From: Janthinobacterium rivuli
GTDB taxonomy: Bacteria; Pseudomonadota; Gammaproteobacteria; Burkholderiales; Burkholderiaceae_D
DNA: 64,000 nucleotides
NCBI RefSeq assembly: GCF_029690045.1
Contig: NZ_CP121464.1
Span: forward strand, 1,240,001-1,304,000
Direction: 5' to 3'
Each line of letters starts with the position of its first letter. Positions within the stretch are counted from its first letter, which is position 1. This document shows positions 45,979 through 55,923 of the stretch, one piece after another. Both the position numbers and the translations under genes were made by a program. The notes under the pieces are model-generated. The model was given only the letters and a program-made list of their open reading frames with translations, ran no database searches and was not told the origin of the DNA.

Positions 45979-46734
45979 TTAAAAATTACAGAGCGTGAGC
46001 TCGAACGGGACATCTTCTTCCAGCGGCTTGGGTTTCAAGTCGCCGCCCTGGGTGGTGAAGCGTACCCACAGCATGTATTTGTTGGCGGAAATTTCCGGGA
46101 TGGCGCCGCTGTTTTCATCCAGACTCAGGCGCAGCATCTGGTACACCTTGCCTTGCAGCATTTGCTGGTAGCTGCCGCCATTGGCGATCAGTTTAACGGG
46201 TCCGCCGGAATCGCGCAGCAGGCGCAATACCAGGGCCAGTGCATCGAACAGCGGTGCCAGCGGGGCGAACCACGCGTGGATATCGGTCAGGCGCTGTTCC
46301 GAGCTGCGTTTTTGCCAGGCAAAATACGACGGCAAGTCGAATTCGCACGCGCCGCCCGGAATGATGGTGCGGCCGCGGATGCTCATCAGCCATTCATTGT
46401 CGCGGATATTCTGTCCCGTCTTGCCTTGCGCCGCCACGAGGGCGCCGCTGACACTGTCGAGTTCAGCGAGGATGGCATCGAGGGTTTCCGGTTCCACATT
46501 CGGATTGCTGCGGTAACCGAGCAGGCTTTGGCGCTGGCGTTCGAGTTCCTGCAGCAGGTCGGACTTCAGGTCGGCGCGGCCGGCCACTTCGAGCATATCG
46601 AAAATAGTTGCCAAGGCAACATGGTGCTGCATTGCATGCTCTTGCTGGATGAAGAACTTGAATTTGTCGTACAGGTCTTCCAGCCGCAACAAGGTACGTA
46701 TGCGTTCGTTGAAAGGGTATTCGTAGACAATCAA
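45979..46734 (-). CDS. zapD: Cell division protein ZapD
   Basis: ZapD bundles FtsZ filaments by binding the FtsZ C-terminal peptide. The 251-residue protein starts at TTG (46734), giving MIVYEYPFNERIRTLLRLE, the family N-terminus. AAGGGA lies at the right distance. No ATG fits, and longer frames run into coaE. The core RTIIPGGACEFDLPSYFAWQ and the late GxYQQML stretch are typical. Its partner ftsZ is also in this window. Confidence 0.93.
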   Translation of the reverse strand: MIVYEYPFNERIRTLLRLEDLYDKFKFFIQQEHAMQHHVALATIFDMLEVAGRADLKSDLLQELERQRQSLLGYRSNPNVEPETLDAILAELDSVSGALVAAQGKTGQNIRDNEWLMSIRGRTIIPGGACEFDLPSYFAWQKRSSEQRLTDIHAWFAPLAPLFDALALVLRLLRDSGGPVKLIANGGSYQQMLQGKVYQMLRLSLDENSGAIPEISANKYMLWVRFTTQGGDLKPKPLEEDVPFELTLCNF

Positions 46735-46796
46735 AATAATTCCCTTAAGTAAGGACCTGCAAACAATCCCGTGATTTTGAACCAAGCGTCGACAAA

Positions 46797-47444
46797 TTAC
46801 AAACGTTGCGGGGCCATTCCGGCCATTCTTTTTGAAAATGCCAGATATAAATCGTGCAACTGGGCAATCTGCGGTTCCAGGGACGCCAAATCGCCATTGT
46901 TGTCGATCACATCGTCCGCCGCCGCCAGGCGCATGGCGCGCGTTGCCTGCGTGGCCATGATGGCTTTGACTTGTTCTTCCGATAAGCCATTGCGCGCCAT
47001 CACGCGCGACACTTGCAGGCTTTCCAGGCAATCGATGACCAGCACCCGGTTGACCCGCTCCACCCAGCCGCCCGACTCGACCAGCAGGGGCACGGCAAAG
47101 ATCACGTAGCTGCCCGTTGCTGCTTCGGCCGCCGCCAGGGTGGCCTGGCGGATGCGCGGGTGCAGGATGGCTTCCAGTTTCGCCTTGGCGGCGGCGTCGG
47201 CAAACACGAGGTTGCGCATTTTGGTACGGTCGAGGGCGCCGCGCGCGTCCGCATAGTCGGCGCCGAACTCCGCCACCAGGGCCGGCATGGCCGCACCGTT
47301 TGGCGCCGTCAGGCTGTGCGCGATCAGGTCGGTGTCGACGATGGAAGCGCCGCGCGCGGCGAACAGGTCGGCCACCGTGCTTTTGCCGCAACCGATGCCG
47401 CCCGTGAGACCGACGCTGAAATAGGGGGCGTTTTGTATGTGCAT
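46797..47444 (-). CDS. coaE: Dephospho-CoA kinase CoaE
   Basis: CoaE makes coenzyme A from dephospho-CoA by ATP-dependent phosphorylation. The 215-residue protein has the P-loop [12 protein letters not shown], the [10 protein letters not shown] substrate motif, the HPRIR segment and the lid region. I choose the ATG at 47444. A TTG four codons upstream is an alternative. It lies between zapD and pilD. Confidence 0.93.
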   Translation of the reverse strand: MHIQNAPYFSVGLTGGIGCGKSTVADLFAARGASIVDTDLIAHSLTAPNGAAMPALVAEFGADYADARGALDRTKMRNLVFADAAAKAKLEAILHPRIRQATLAAAEAATGSYVIFAVPLLVESGGWVERVNRVLVIDCLESLQVSRVMARNGLSEEQVKAIMATQATRAMRLAAADDVIDNNGDLASLEPQIAQLHDLYLAFSKRMAGMAPQRL

Positions 47445-47466
47445 GTATGTTTCCAAAGGAAGGCTA

Positions 47467-48336
47467 TCAGCCGGCCAGGCCCAGCGTCAGTTGTGACAGG
47501 GGCGTGCGGTACAGCAGGGCGATGAGACCCGCGGCGGCCAGGTAGGGGCCGAACGGAATCGGCTTGTCGCGCCCGCGCTTGGCAAACACGATCAGGCCGA
47601 TGCCGACCACGGCGCCCACCAGCGACGACAACAGGATGATCGTCGGCAGCATGGTCCAGCCCAGCCACGCACCTAGCGCCGCCAGCAATTTGAAGTCACC
47701 ATAGCCCATTCCCTCCTTGCCTGTCGCCAGCTTGAAGGCCCAGTACACGGCCCACAAGGCCAGGTAGCCGGCGGCCGCGCCGATGACGGCGTCTTGCAGC
47801 GGCACGAAAGTACCGTTGATATTGACCAGCAGTCCCGCCCACAGCAGAGGAAAGGTGAGGTCGTCGGGCAGCATTTGCGTATCGGCATCGATGAAGGTCA
47901 TGGCGATCAGCAGCCAGGCAAACACGAGCGTGGCGAGACCGGTCCAGCCGCTGCCGAAGTGCCAGATCAACAGAGCCGACAGGGCCCCCGTCAGCACTTC
48001 CACTAATGGGTAGCGCACGGAGATGGGCGACTTGCACGCGCTGCACTTGCCGCGCAGCAGCAGGTAACTGAGGACGGGAATGTTTTCCATGGCCGTGATG
48101 CGGTGGCCGCAAGCGGTACAGTTCGAGTGCGGCAGCATCAGGTTGTAGCGGTCCGTGTGCGGCAAGGGCAAGCCGCTTTCTTCCGCCACGTAATTATCGG
48201 ATTCGCGCTGCATCATTTTCGGCACGCGGTGGATCACCACGTTCAGGAAACTGCCGACGATCAGGCCGAACAGGGCGGCGACGAGGGCGACGGGCAGATT
48301 GCCGGGCGCGGCGAACAGCAGGGTATCTTGCAGCAT
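47467..48336 (-). CDS. pilD: Type IV prepilin peptidase/N-methyltransferase PilD
   Basis: PilD cleaves the leader of type IV pilins and type II secretion pseudopilins and methylates the new N-terminus. The 289-residue membrane protein has the cytosolic CTACGH and CSACKS zinc pairs. The two catalytic aspartates lie in [13 protein letters not shown] and [16 protein letters not shown]. About eight membrane segments are seen. It follows pilC with a 106-base gap. Confidence 0.95.
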   Translation of the reverse strand: MLQDTLLFAAPGNLPVALVAALFGLIVGSFLNVVIHRVPKMMQRESDNYVAEESGLPLPHTDRYNLMLPHSNCTACGHRITAMENIPVLSYLLLRGKCSACKSPISVRYPLVEVLTGALSALLIWHFGSGWTGLATLVFAWLLIAMTFIDADTQMLPDDLTFPLLWAGLLVNINGTFVPLQDAVIGAAAGYLALWAVYWAFKLATGKEGMGYGDFKLLAALGAWLGWTMLPTIILLSSLVGAVVGIGLIVFAKRGRDKPIPFGPYLAAAGLIALLYRTPLSQLTLGLAG

Positions 48337-48442
48337 GGTGGACTAGTCTGAGGTGATGATGTTGCCGCGCAAACATTGCCTGGCACTGCCGCAGTGTAAA
48401 ACATCTGCCGATGCATGGGGACGTTTTGCGCAGGGTGTATGG

Positions 48443-49639
48443 TCAAATCACCGCCCCCAGCTTGAAAATCGGCAAATACAGAGCGATCACGAGGGAACCG
48501 ACGAGCACGCCCAGCACGACCATCAGCGCCGGCTCCAGCAGCGTGGAAAGGGTGGCCACGGTGGCGTCGATGTCGGCCTCGATGATGTCGGCCGCGCGCG
48601 ACAGCATGGCGTCGAGGGCGCCCGATTCCTCGCCGATCAGGGCCAGCTGCGTCAGCAGCGGGGGAAACACGGCGCTGTGTTCCATGGCCAGGGCCAGGCT
48701 GCCGCCGGCGCGGATTTCGCGTTCGATGCGCGTCGTCGCTTCCTGGTACAGCGGGTGACCGGAGGCGGCGCCCACCAGGCCGAGCGAATCGAGCAGCGGC
48801 ACGCCGGCGGCGAACATGGCCGCCAGGGTGCGCGTCCAGCGGGCGATTGCCGCCTTGCGCAAGAGTGGACCGAAGACGGGCAGGCGCAGAGCTCGCAGTT
48901 GCGTGTTGCGCCGCAGGGCGGGCCAGCGGCGCCAGGCCAGGTGCAGCAGCACGCAAGCGAACACGAGCGTCGCAAGCAAGGCCAGCCAGTAATGCACGAG
49001 GAAGGCGGACACGCCCATGACGAGCAGGGTAGGCAATGGCAACGGTGCGCCGAAACTGTCGAAAACCTGGCGGAAAGCGGGCACGACCACGCTCATGATG
49101 ATGGCCGTAACAAGGATGGCGACGAGCACGATGACGAGCGGATACATCAGCGCGCCGCGCACTTGCCGCCGCAGGGTGATGGCTTTTTCCTGGTGCGTGG
49201 CCAGGCGCGCCAGCAATTCCTGCACGATGCCCGCCTGTTCGCCGGCCGCCAGCAGGTTGCAGTACAGCTCGTCAAACAGCAGCGGGAACTGGCGAAATGC
49301 CTGCTGCAGGCTGCTGCCCGCTTCGATGTCGTGGCGCAAGTCGCGCATCAGCTCCGTGACCGCGGGTTTGGCGTGGCCCTTGCCGGCGATGTCGAAGGCG
49401 TGCAGCAGCGGCACGCCGGCCGCCATCATGGTCGACAGCTGGCGCGTGAACAGGGCGATATCCTTGCGCGTGATGGTTTTGCCGGGCGCGCTGCGCGCAG
49501 CCTGCACCCGCTTCGCGAGGATGCCCTGGCGTCGTAGCGCGGCCTTGGCAGCGCTGGCGTCGGCCGCGCGCAAGACGCCATCGACCGCCTTGCCATGGCG
49601 GTCCGTGCCCTTCCACGCAAAGCGCCGTTCGGCCGCCAT
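48443..49639 (-). CDS. pilC: Type IV pilus inner-membrane platform protein PilC
   Basis: PilC is the GspF-family platform that couples the pilus motor to the growing fibre. This 398-residue protein shows the two GspF domains (FTRQLSTMMAAGVPLLHAF and the later WTRTLAAMFAAGVPLLDSL) and three membrane helices. The start at 49639 follows AGGAGG by 6 bases. The partner ATPase gene pilB, normally upstream in the same operon, is absent. An unrelated exporter gene ends 73 bases away. The pilus motor must be encoded elsewhere. Confidence 0.93.
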   Translation of the reverse strand: MAAERRFAWKGTDRHGKAVDGVLRAADASAAKAALRRQGILAKRVQAARSAPGKTITRKDIALFTRQLSTMMAAGVPLLHAFDIAGKGHAKPAVTELMRDLRHDIEAGSSLQQAFRQFPLLFDELYCNLLAAGEQAGIVQELLARLATHQEKAITLRRQVRGALMYPLVIVLVAILVTAIIMSVVVPAFRQVFDSFGAPLPLPTLLVMGVSAFLVHYWLALLATLVFACVLLHLAWRRWPALRRNTQLRALRLPVFGPLLRKAAIARWTRTLAAMFAAGVPLLDSLGLVGAASGHPLYQEATTRIEREIRAGGSLALAMEHSAVFPPLLTQLALIGEESGALDAMLSRAADIIEADIDATVATLSTLLEPALMVVLGVLVGSLVIALYLPIFKLGAVI

Positions 49640-49712
49640 GTGCACCTCCTGCCGTCACGGTAGCAGCGGCAGGCCAAAGCGCCAGCGGTGCTGGCGGCAA
49701 GCTTGATGTGGC

Positions 49713-51185
49713 TCAGCCTTTCGTGGTTTGCACTTCCGTCTGGACAACGGCCTGGGCCTTCACGTCGGCCGCATCTTCCTCGTCGCTGTCCGTGCCCTTG
49801 CTGATGCTTTCGCCATCGTCGCGGCGCAAGGTCCAGAAGGTCAGCGAAGACAGCACCGTCAAGGCTGCCAGGGTGAGGAAGGCGTGGTGCAGGGCCGTGC
49901 TGAGCATGGCGCGGTCCGACTGCGGCATGTCGCCCAGGTACCAGCCCGTGATCAGCGAACCGAAGGCGAGGCCAAAGCTCATCGACAATTGCTGCATCGA
50001 ACTGGCGATGGTGCTGGCCATGCTCGAATCGCTCTTGTCGACGTCGGCATACGCGATGGTGTTCATGCTGGAAAACTGCAGCGAATTGAAAAAGCCCATG
50101 CACAGGCTGATGGCGACGATCACGTACAGAGGCGTGCCCACGCCCACCTGCGAAAACATGGCGATGGTGACGCCGATCAGTACGGTGTTGACGATCAGCA
50201 CCTGGCGGTAGCCGAAGCGGGCCAGCACGCGCGCGGAAATGAATTTCATGCCCATGGCGGCCGCGGCCGACGGCATCATCAGCAAGCCCGACTGCCAGGC
50301 GGGCAAGCCCAGGCCCAGTTGGTACAGCAACGGCAACAGGAAGGGCAGGCCGCCCACGCCCAGACGCGTGACGAAGCCGCCCACCACGGAGACGCGGAAG
50401 GTGCGGATCTTGAACAGGGTCAGGCGCAGCAGCGGATGCAGCACTTCGCTCGAATGCCAGGCATACGCGGCCAGCAGGCTGATGGAAATGAACAGCAGCA
50501 CGGCAAACGAGGTGCCGTCGATGCGGTGCTCGCCAAAGATTTCCAGCAGCCACGACAGCAGCGCGATGCCCGTGCCGAACAGCACCAGGCCGATCAGATC
50601 CAGCGGACGCGGCTTGTCGCCGTAATAATCGGGCATGTAGCGGTGCGCCAGGTACAGCGCCACCAGGCCGACAGGCACGTTGACGAAGAAAATCTCGCGC
50701 CACGACAGCCAGTGCACGATCAGCCCGCCCACCGTCGGTCCCAGCAGGGGACCGATCAGGGCGGGGATGATGACGAAATTCATGGCCGCCAGCAGTTGCG
50801 ACTTGGGAAAGGTGCGGATGATGGTGAGCCTGCCCACCGGCATCATCATGGCCGCGCCCACCCCTTGCAGCAGGCGCGCGGCCACCAGCATGGGCGCATT
50901 CACGGACAGGCCGCACAGGATGGAGGCGAGGGTAAAGATGGCAACGGCGGCGGAAAACACGCGCCGCGTGCCGAAGCGGTCGGCCATCCAGCCGCTGATG
51001 GGAATGCACACGGCCAGGCTCAGGATGTAGCTGGTGACGACGGCCTTCAGGCTCAGCGGCGTCACGTTCAGGCTGGCAGCCATGGCGGGGATGGCGGTGT
51101 TGACGATGGTGGAGTCGAGTTGCTCCATGAACAGGGCGGTGGCGACCACCCAGGGAAGGTAGCTTTTAATCGGGGAACTGGTCAT
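49713..51185 (-). CDS. DHA2-family MFS drug exporter (EmrB/QacA type)
   Basis: This 490-residue proton-driven exporter has about 14 membrane segments. Motif A GWMADRFGTRRVF is in the loop after segment 2. The DHA2 motif at the start is WVVATALFMEQLDSTIVNTAIPAMA with Asp24. Motif C-like GPLLGPTVGGLI follows. A charged C-terminal tail ends DVKAQAVVQTEVQTTKG. The substrate is unknown. It is divergent from a LuxR-type regulator, which could control it. Confidence 0.9.
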   Translation of the reverse strand: MTSSPIKSYLPWVVATALFMEQLDSTIVNTAIPAMAASLNVTPLSLKAVVTSYILSLAVCIPISGWMADRFGTRRVFSAAVAIFTLASILCGLSVNAPMLVAARLLQGVGAAMMMPVGRLTIIRTFPKSQLLAAMNFVIIPALIGPLLGPTVGGLIVHWLSWREIFFVNVPVGLVALYLAHRYMPDYYGDKPRPLDLIGLVLFGTGIALLSWLLEIFGEHRIDGTSFAVLLFISISLLAAYAWHSSEVLHPLLRLTLFKIRTFRVSVVGGFVTRLGVGGLPFLLPLLYQLGLGLPAWQSGLLMMPSAAAAMGMKFISARVLARFGYRQVLIVNTVLIGVTIAMFSQVGVGTPLYVIVAISLCMGFFNSLQFSSMNTIAYADVDKSDSSMASTIASSMQQLSMSFGLAFGSLITGWYLGDMPQSDRAMLSTALHHAFLTLAALTVLSSLTFWTLRRDDGESISKGTDSDEEDAADVKAQAVVQTEVQTTKG

Positions 51186-51317
51186 GGATGCGAGCCTGAG
51201 GAGGAAAAACGGAGCCGACAGTACGACGAATTGTCACATAAATGGCGCAGGCGTGCCGTCCGTGCCCTCTGCTTGGCTATAATTGCTATGTTGACATGCC
51301 TCTTGCCGCGCAGCACA

Positions 51318-52325
51318 ATGCCGCCATTCCTGGATGAAAACGGACTCGGTACGATGAGAGAATTGAATCACCTGATCCTGAATCTGTATGGCAGTGCGCA
51401 GGAATGCACGACGGGCGAGTTCCAGGGACAGGCGCTCGACATGCTGAGGCAGGCGCTTTCCTTCGATTCCGCCGCCATCATCGCCGCCTCTTTTTCTCCT
51501 GACATGGCGATTTCGCTGCACAGCCTGCACATGTATCAGCAACCGATAGAGAAACTGGCGGACCGCAAGGCGCTCGTCAGCCCGGACACGATCCTGGCCG
51601 ATGCCTGCCGTTCGCGCGGCCGCTGCGTGACGATGGCGTCGGCCGAGATCGATCGGCGCTACCTGGACTTGCATGCCTACTGCAGGAAATATGCGATTGC
51701 CCACAGCATGGTGCTGATTTCACCGGCCACCCACCATGCCAACCTGGACCTGATTGCCTTGTGGCGGGCAGGGCCGGAACGCGCCTATTCCGCTACTGAA
51801 ATTGAACTGGGCAACCTGCTGTTGCCGCACCTGACCCAGGCGCAGGCGATCAACAGCCGTTTGTTCCTGGCAACGGATACGCAGCCGTCACCTGGCAGTG
51901 TGCGCCTGCTGGCCAGCCTGAATGGCTGCCTGCAATATATGGAGCCGATTGCCGCCGACATGCTGCAGCGGGAGTGGCCCGAATGGGACCCGCCCATGTT
52001 GCCGGCGGACTTTGTTGCACAATTGCGGCGCCCCGGCCTCGGCCGCTACACGGGCAAAACCCTGGTGGCGCAAGTGACGGAACTGGGCGGCTACCTGTAT
52101 ATCCAGCTGGCGCAGCGCCCGGCGGGGCGGTCGCTGACCGGCGTCGAAAGCGCTGTGGCGCGCCTGGCGGCCACCGGCCTCAGTTACAAGGATATTGCCC
52201 GGCAACAAGGGGTATCGCCGGCCACCGTCAGGAATCAGTTGCACAGCGTATATGCCAAGCTCGATGTCGGCAACAAGACGGCGCTGGCCGCGGCGCTGAC
52301 TGTGCTGACCGAGATGTTGCCGTAG
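51318..52325 (+). CDS. LuxR-family transcriptional regulator
   Basis: The C-terminal 60 residues form a LuxR/FixJ helix-turn-helix (LTGVESAVARLAATGLSYKDIARQQGVSPATVRNQLHSVYAKLDVGNKTALAAAL). The N-terminal 250 residues have no motif I recognise and could be a GAF-like or other sensing domain. The start is uncertain: 51288, 51318 and 51354 are in frame, and none has a clear ribosome site. A TATAAT at 51278-51283 would start transcription near 51290. Very long upstream extensions lie antisense to the exporter and are not real. It may regulate the divergent DHA2 exporter. Confidence 0.8.
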   Translation: MPPFLDENGLGTMRELNHLILNLYGSAQECTTGEFQGQALDMLRQALSFDSAAIIAASFSPDMAISLHSLHMYQQPIEKLADRKALVSPDTILADACRSRGRCVTMASAEIDRRYLDLHAYCRKYAIAHSMVLISPATHHANLDLIALWRAGPERAYSATEIELGNLLLPHLTQAQAINSRLFLATDTQPSPGSVRLLASLNGCLQYMEPIAADMLQREWPEWDPPMLPADFVAQLRRPGLGRYTGKTLVAQVTELGGYLYIQLAQRPAGRSLTGVESAVARLAATGLSYKDIARQQGVSPATVRNQLHSVYAKLDVGNKTALAAALTVLTEMLP

Positions 52326-52441
52326 AAAGTCCATAGAACAATTGTCCTATAGTAATAACTTCCAGCCGGATCTAGCATGAGCGTTGTCGTTGCGAGTCCT
52401 GTGTCATTCGCAATTTGTCCCGCAATCCTGGAAGGTCACTG

Positions 52442-53596
52442 ATGAAGAATGCAATTTCGATCGTTTTATTTGGCGCGGCCCTGTCCGCATGCGGTGGCGG
52501 CAGCGATGGCGGCACGCCGGATGCACCCGTCACGCCGCCCGTCGTGGTCACGCCTCCCGTCGTTCCCGCCGACAGCGTGACGGTGGCATCCGAAGCCGTG
52601 GCCAAGCAGGCTGGCCTGAGCGTCATCGCCGGCGCCAGTGCCGATGAAAGCGTGTATGACGTGGCCGCCGATATCGGCGACACGTGGCGCATCACGTTCG
52701 ACAGCGCCAAAAAAACCTTCAACGTCAAGGTGCTGTCGACGCAGTTCGGCCTGGTCGACCGCAGCGGCACGTTCAGCGCCACCACCACCGGCAGTATCAC
52801 GACCTATGCCGGCACCGACCTGAGCCTGAGTGTCGACGCGCGCACGCGCTTGCTGACAGGGACTGTGAAACTGGGCAACATGAATTCCAATGTCAGCGGC
52901 AGCGGCTATGCCGTCACGGACGTGGCCAAGCTGGCCGGCAGCTATATTTTCCTGGGCGCCATGCGCAATGCCTCGAACGGCGGCGACCGTTTCAATCCGA
53001 AAGGAAGTCTCAAGGTGGCGGCCGATGGCAGTGCGCAACTGTGCAATGGCGGCGTGTTCAATGCGCAAGGCGTGTGTTCCGCGGTATCGCCGCAGCTGGA
53101 AGCGGAAAACGCCAGCCTGACCCTGGTCAAGGATGCGAAGAATGGCTTGCTCGTCGCCCGCCAGGGTGACCAGGACTTCGGCATCGTGCACGTGCACGCG
53201 GGCGACCGTGGGCTGGCGCTGTTCATCGACCGCTACAGCCGCAACCAGCAGAACGTGCTGCGCGTGGGCACCATCGTCGCCGCCAAACAACAAAAGATCG
53301 GCACCGAAATCGCCGGCAGTTACGCTTGCGCTGCGCCTGGCATCAGCGCGAAGATCGTCGTTGCCGGCAGCACCGCCACCATCACCAACAACACCGCTGG
53401 CAAGACGCACGCCGAAACCATCACCGTCAACAAGCTGGGCCTGGGCGCGCAGGCCGTCGATTTCGATGGCGTCGCCGTGTTCAAGGATCCCGCCGACGTG
53501 CCGGCGGATTATTCGATGTTCATGCCGGTGTCGTCGAGCATGGCGGTCGAATTCTCGACCGACCGCTCGTATATGGGCACGTGCCTGAAAAATTAA
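52442..53596 (+). CDS. Hypothetical lipoprotein
   Basis: I do not recognise the family. The 384-residue protein has a lipoprotein signal (lipobox LSAC, Cys18) and a Gly/Asp linker. A Pro/Val-rich stretch follows (TPPVVVTPPVVP), typical of surface-exposed spacers. A beta-rich body comes next, with two apparent repeats of strand-turn-strand character and three cysteines. The ATG at 52442 follows a GGTCACTG leader with weak ribosome-site match. It stands alone after the LuxR gene and is followed by a REP-like element and convergent cobQ. Confidence 0.65.
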   Translation: MKNAISIVLFGAALSACGGGSDGGTPDAPVTPPVVVTPPVVPADSVTVASEAVAKQAGLSVIAGASADESVYDVAADIGDTWRITFDSAKKTFNVKVLSTQFGLVDRSGTFSATTTGSITTYAGTDLSLSVDARTRLLTGTVKLGNMNSNVSGSGYAVTDVAKLAGSYIFLGAMRNASNGGDRFNPKGSLKVAADGSAQLCNGGVFNAQGVCSAVSPQLEAENASLTLVKDAKNGLLVARQGDQDFGIVHVHAGDRGLALFIDRYSRNQQNVLRVGTIVAAKQQKIGTEIAGSYACAAPGISAKIVVAGSTATITNNTAGKTHAETITVNKLGLGAQAVDFDGVAVFKDPADVPADYSMFMPVSSSMAVEFSTDRSYMGTCLKN

Positions 53597-53602
53597 GGGG
53601 TG

Positions 53603-53674
53603 CTGCCACGTGCCTGTGTGAGTAGGTCGGGTTAGCCGGTACGGCGTAACCCGACACCACCATCAACGTGGCAG
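53603..53674. repeat. REP-like palindromic element, copy 2, within a wider inverted repeat
   Basis: GTCGGGTTA (53626-53634) and TAACCCGAC (53647-53655) form the core palindrome. Outer arms CTGCCACGT (53603-53611) and ACGTGGCAG (53666-53674) enclose it. The right arm overlaps the last codons of cobQ. The core resembles the element after lpxC at 38666-38702. Confidence 0.65.
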
Positions 53675-55117
53675 TCGTTCCAGCGCATCCATCAACGGCA
53701 TCGCCGCGTCGGCAATCCGCTCCAGGCTGGCCTCGCGCAGGGCGGCCGTGTCCACCGTGTGGCCGGAGTCCAGCCCCGCCCAGCGCAGCAGCGCCGAACA
53801 CGCGGCGGGCGTATCGAACATGCCGTGCAAATGGCTGCCGAGGATTTGCCCGTCGCCCGACACGGCGCCCTCCGGCCGCCCATCGATGACAAAGGCCGGC
53901 TGCGCCAGCGCCGCGCCATGCGAGACGCCCATGTGGATTTCATAGCCTGCGACGCGCGCATCGGCCGCGCCGGCAAACGCGCAGCGGCCGCTCACCTGTT
54001 CCAGGCGTTTTTCGCTTGTCAGTTCCGTCACCATGTCCAGCAATCCCAGCGCCGTTGACTCTCCCGCTGCGCCTTCCACGCCCAGCGGATCGCGCACGCT
54101 TTGCCCCAGCATCTGGAAGCCGCCGCAGATGCCCAGCACCTTGCCGCCGTAGCGCAGGTGTTTCGCCAGATAGGCGGGCCAGCCATGCTGCCGCAGCCAG
54201 GCCAGGTCGCCGCGCGTGTTTTTACTGCCAGGCAGGATCACCAGGTCGGCCGCTGGAATCGGCTGCCCTTGCTGGATGAATTGCAGGTCGACCTCGGGGT
54301 GGGCGCGCAACGCGTCGAAGTCCGTGTGGTTGCTGATGCGCGGCAGTTGCGGCACCACCACCTTGAAGGCGCCCCGTTCGGCCTGCATCGCTTCGACGGC
54401 GTCCTCCGCGTCGAGAAACAGGCCGTGCAGATAGGGCAGCACGGCCAGCACGGGTTTGCCCGTCTGCTGTTCGAGCCACTCGATGCCGGGCGTAAGCAGC
54501 GAGATGTCGCCGCGGAAGCGGTTGATGACGAAGCCGGCGATGCGCGCCCGCTCGCTGTCGGACAGGCACGCCAGGGTGCCGATGATGTGTGCGAAGACGC
54601 CGCCACGGTCGATGTCGGCCACCAGGATCACAGGGCAGTCGACGGCTTCGGCGAAGCCCATGTTGGCGATGTCGCGCGCGCGCAGGTTCACTTCTGCCGG
54701 GCTGCCCGCGCCTTCGACGACGACGGCGTCGTACTGCTGGCGCAAGCGCGCGTATGATTCCAGTACGGCGCCCATGGCGATGGTTTTATATTGCTGGTAG
54801 TCGCGTGCATCCATCTCGGCGCGCACCTTGCCATGGATGATCACTTGCGCCCCCGTGTTCGATGACGGTTTCAAGAGCACCGGATTCATGTCCGTGTGCG
54901 GCGCGATGCCGCAGGCCAGCGCTTGCAGGGCTTGCGCGCGGCCGATCTCGCCGCCATCGCTCGTCACGGCGCTATTCAAGGCCATGTTTTGCGGCTTGAA
55001 CGGCGCTACCGTTACGCCACGGCGTTTCAATAATCGGCACAGGGCTGCGACGACGGTGCTCTTGCCCGCGTCGGACGTCGTGCCTTGCACCATCAGGGCG
55101 GGAAAGGGACTCTTCAT
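53663..55117 (-). CDS. cobQ: Cobyric acid synthase CobQ
   Basis: CobQ amidates four side chains of adenosylcobyrinic acid a,c-diamide, using glutamine and ATP. The 484-residue protein has the N-terminal P-loop GTTSDAGKS (12-20) and the [11 protein letters not shown] block. Its C-terminal glutamine amidotransferase domain carries the nucleophile in [10 protein letters not shown] and the His in GSHLHGMF. The start at 55117 is chosen by alignment to the family. It is the last gene of the cobalamin cluster and overlaps the gene upstream by 4 bases. Confidence 0.95.
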   Translation of the reverse strand: MKSPFPALMVQGTTSDAGKSTVVAALCRLLKRRGVTVAPFKPQNMALNSAVTSDGGEIGRAQALQALACGIAPHTDMNPVLLKPSSNTGAQVIIHGKVRAEMDARDYQQYKTIAMGAVLESYARLRQQYDAVVVEGAGSPAEVNLRARDIANMGFAEAVDCPVILVADIDRGGVFAHIIGTLACLSDSERARIAGFVINRFRGDISLLTPGIEWLEQQTGKPVLAVLPYLHGLFLDAEDAVEAMQAERGAFKVVVPQLPRISNHTDFDALRAHPEVDLQFIQQGQPIPAADLVILPGSKNTRGDLAWLRQHGWPAYLAKHLRYGGKVLGICGGFQMLGQSVRDPLGVEGAAGESTALGLLDMVTELTSEKRLEQVSGRCAFAGAADARVAGYEIHMGVSHGAALAQPAFVIDGRPEGAVSGDGQILGSHLHGMFDTPAACSALLRWAGLDSGHTVDTAALREASLERIADAAMPLMDALERLPR

Positions 55118-55923
55118 GTTTGCTGCTCTTGCCAGGCTGCGATGATGTCGCTGATCTGGCGCAGCCCTTCGGTAATCGCCGCAGGGCCGGGTGACAGGAT
55201 GTCGGGCGACTTGATTTCGAAGAGCATTCCATTGCGCACGGCGGGAATTGCATCCCAGCCCGGGCGTGCCGCCAGCTGCGCCGGCTGGAACTTCTTGCCG
55301 CACCAGCTGGCGAGGATGATGTCGGGCGCGCGTGCGACCACGTCATGGGAGTCAGCGATGATGCGCTCCTTCGCGCCGGGATGTGCGGACAATTCCGGGA
55401 AGGCGTCCGTGCCGCCGGCGATCTCGATCAGTTCCGCCGCCCAGCCGATACCGCTCATCAGGGGATCGTTCCACTCTTCAAAGTACATCACGGGCTTGCG
55501 CGCCCAGGGGGCGGCGCGGGTGCGGGCGGCGGCGATGTCGGCGCGCAGGCTGGCGATCAGTACTTTGCCCGCTTCTTCGCGCTGCACCAGGGCGGCCAGC
55601 ACGGCGATCATGCGCAGGATGCCCTCCACCGTGCGCTGGTTGAACTGGTGCACTTCGATGCCGGCCTTGACCAGGTCGCGGCAGATATCGGCCTGCATGT
55701 CGCAAAAACCGATCACGAGATCCGGCTTCACTGCCAGGATACGTTCCAGGTTCGTGGACGAAAAGCCGCTGATTTTAGTCTTTTCCTCGCGCGCGCGGGG
55801 AGGGCGCACGGTAAAGCCGGAGATGCCGGCGATGACGTCTTCCGCGCCCAGCGCATACAGCGTCTCCACGGCTTCCGTCGACAAACAGGCGATGCGCTGG
55901 TAGTGACTCACAGCGTGGCTCAT
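55114..55923 (-). CDS. BtuF-like cobalamin-binding protein without a signal peptide
   Basis: This 269-residue protein has the class III periplasmic-binding fold of BtuF ([24 protein letters not shown], then the long spine helix and [11 protein letters not shown]). The N-terminus [14 protein letters not shown] shows no export signal, so it may stay in the cytosol. Alternatively, its start may lie upstream in an extension that also lacks a signal. It is followed by cobQ (4-base overlap) and preceded by an exported BtuF homologue (4-base overlap). Its job may be intracellular corrinoid binding, which is inference. Confidence 0.82.
   Translation of the reverse strand: MSHAVSHYQRIACLSTEAVETLYALGAEDVIAGISGFTVRPPRAREEKTKISGFSSTNLERILAVKPDLVIGFCDMQADICRDLVKAGIEVHQFNQRTVEGILRMIAVLAALVQREEAGKVLIASLRADIAAARTRAAPWARKPVMYFEEWNDPLMSGIGWAAELIEIAGGTDAFPELSAHPGAKERIIADSHDVVARAPDIILASWCGKKFQPAQLAARPGWDAIPAVRNGMLFEIKSPDILSPGPAAITEGLRQISDIIAAWQEQQT

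Noticed and set aside
49728..51317. A long plus-strand extension of the LuxR gene, giving about 865 codons
   Set aside because: Its first part is antisense to the DHA2 exporter and is low-complexity Gln/His/Arg-rich. Only the part after about 51288 looks like protein.
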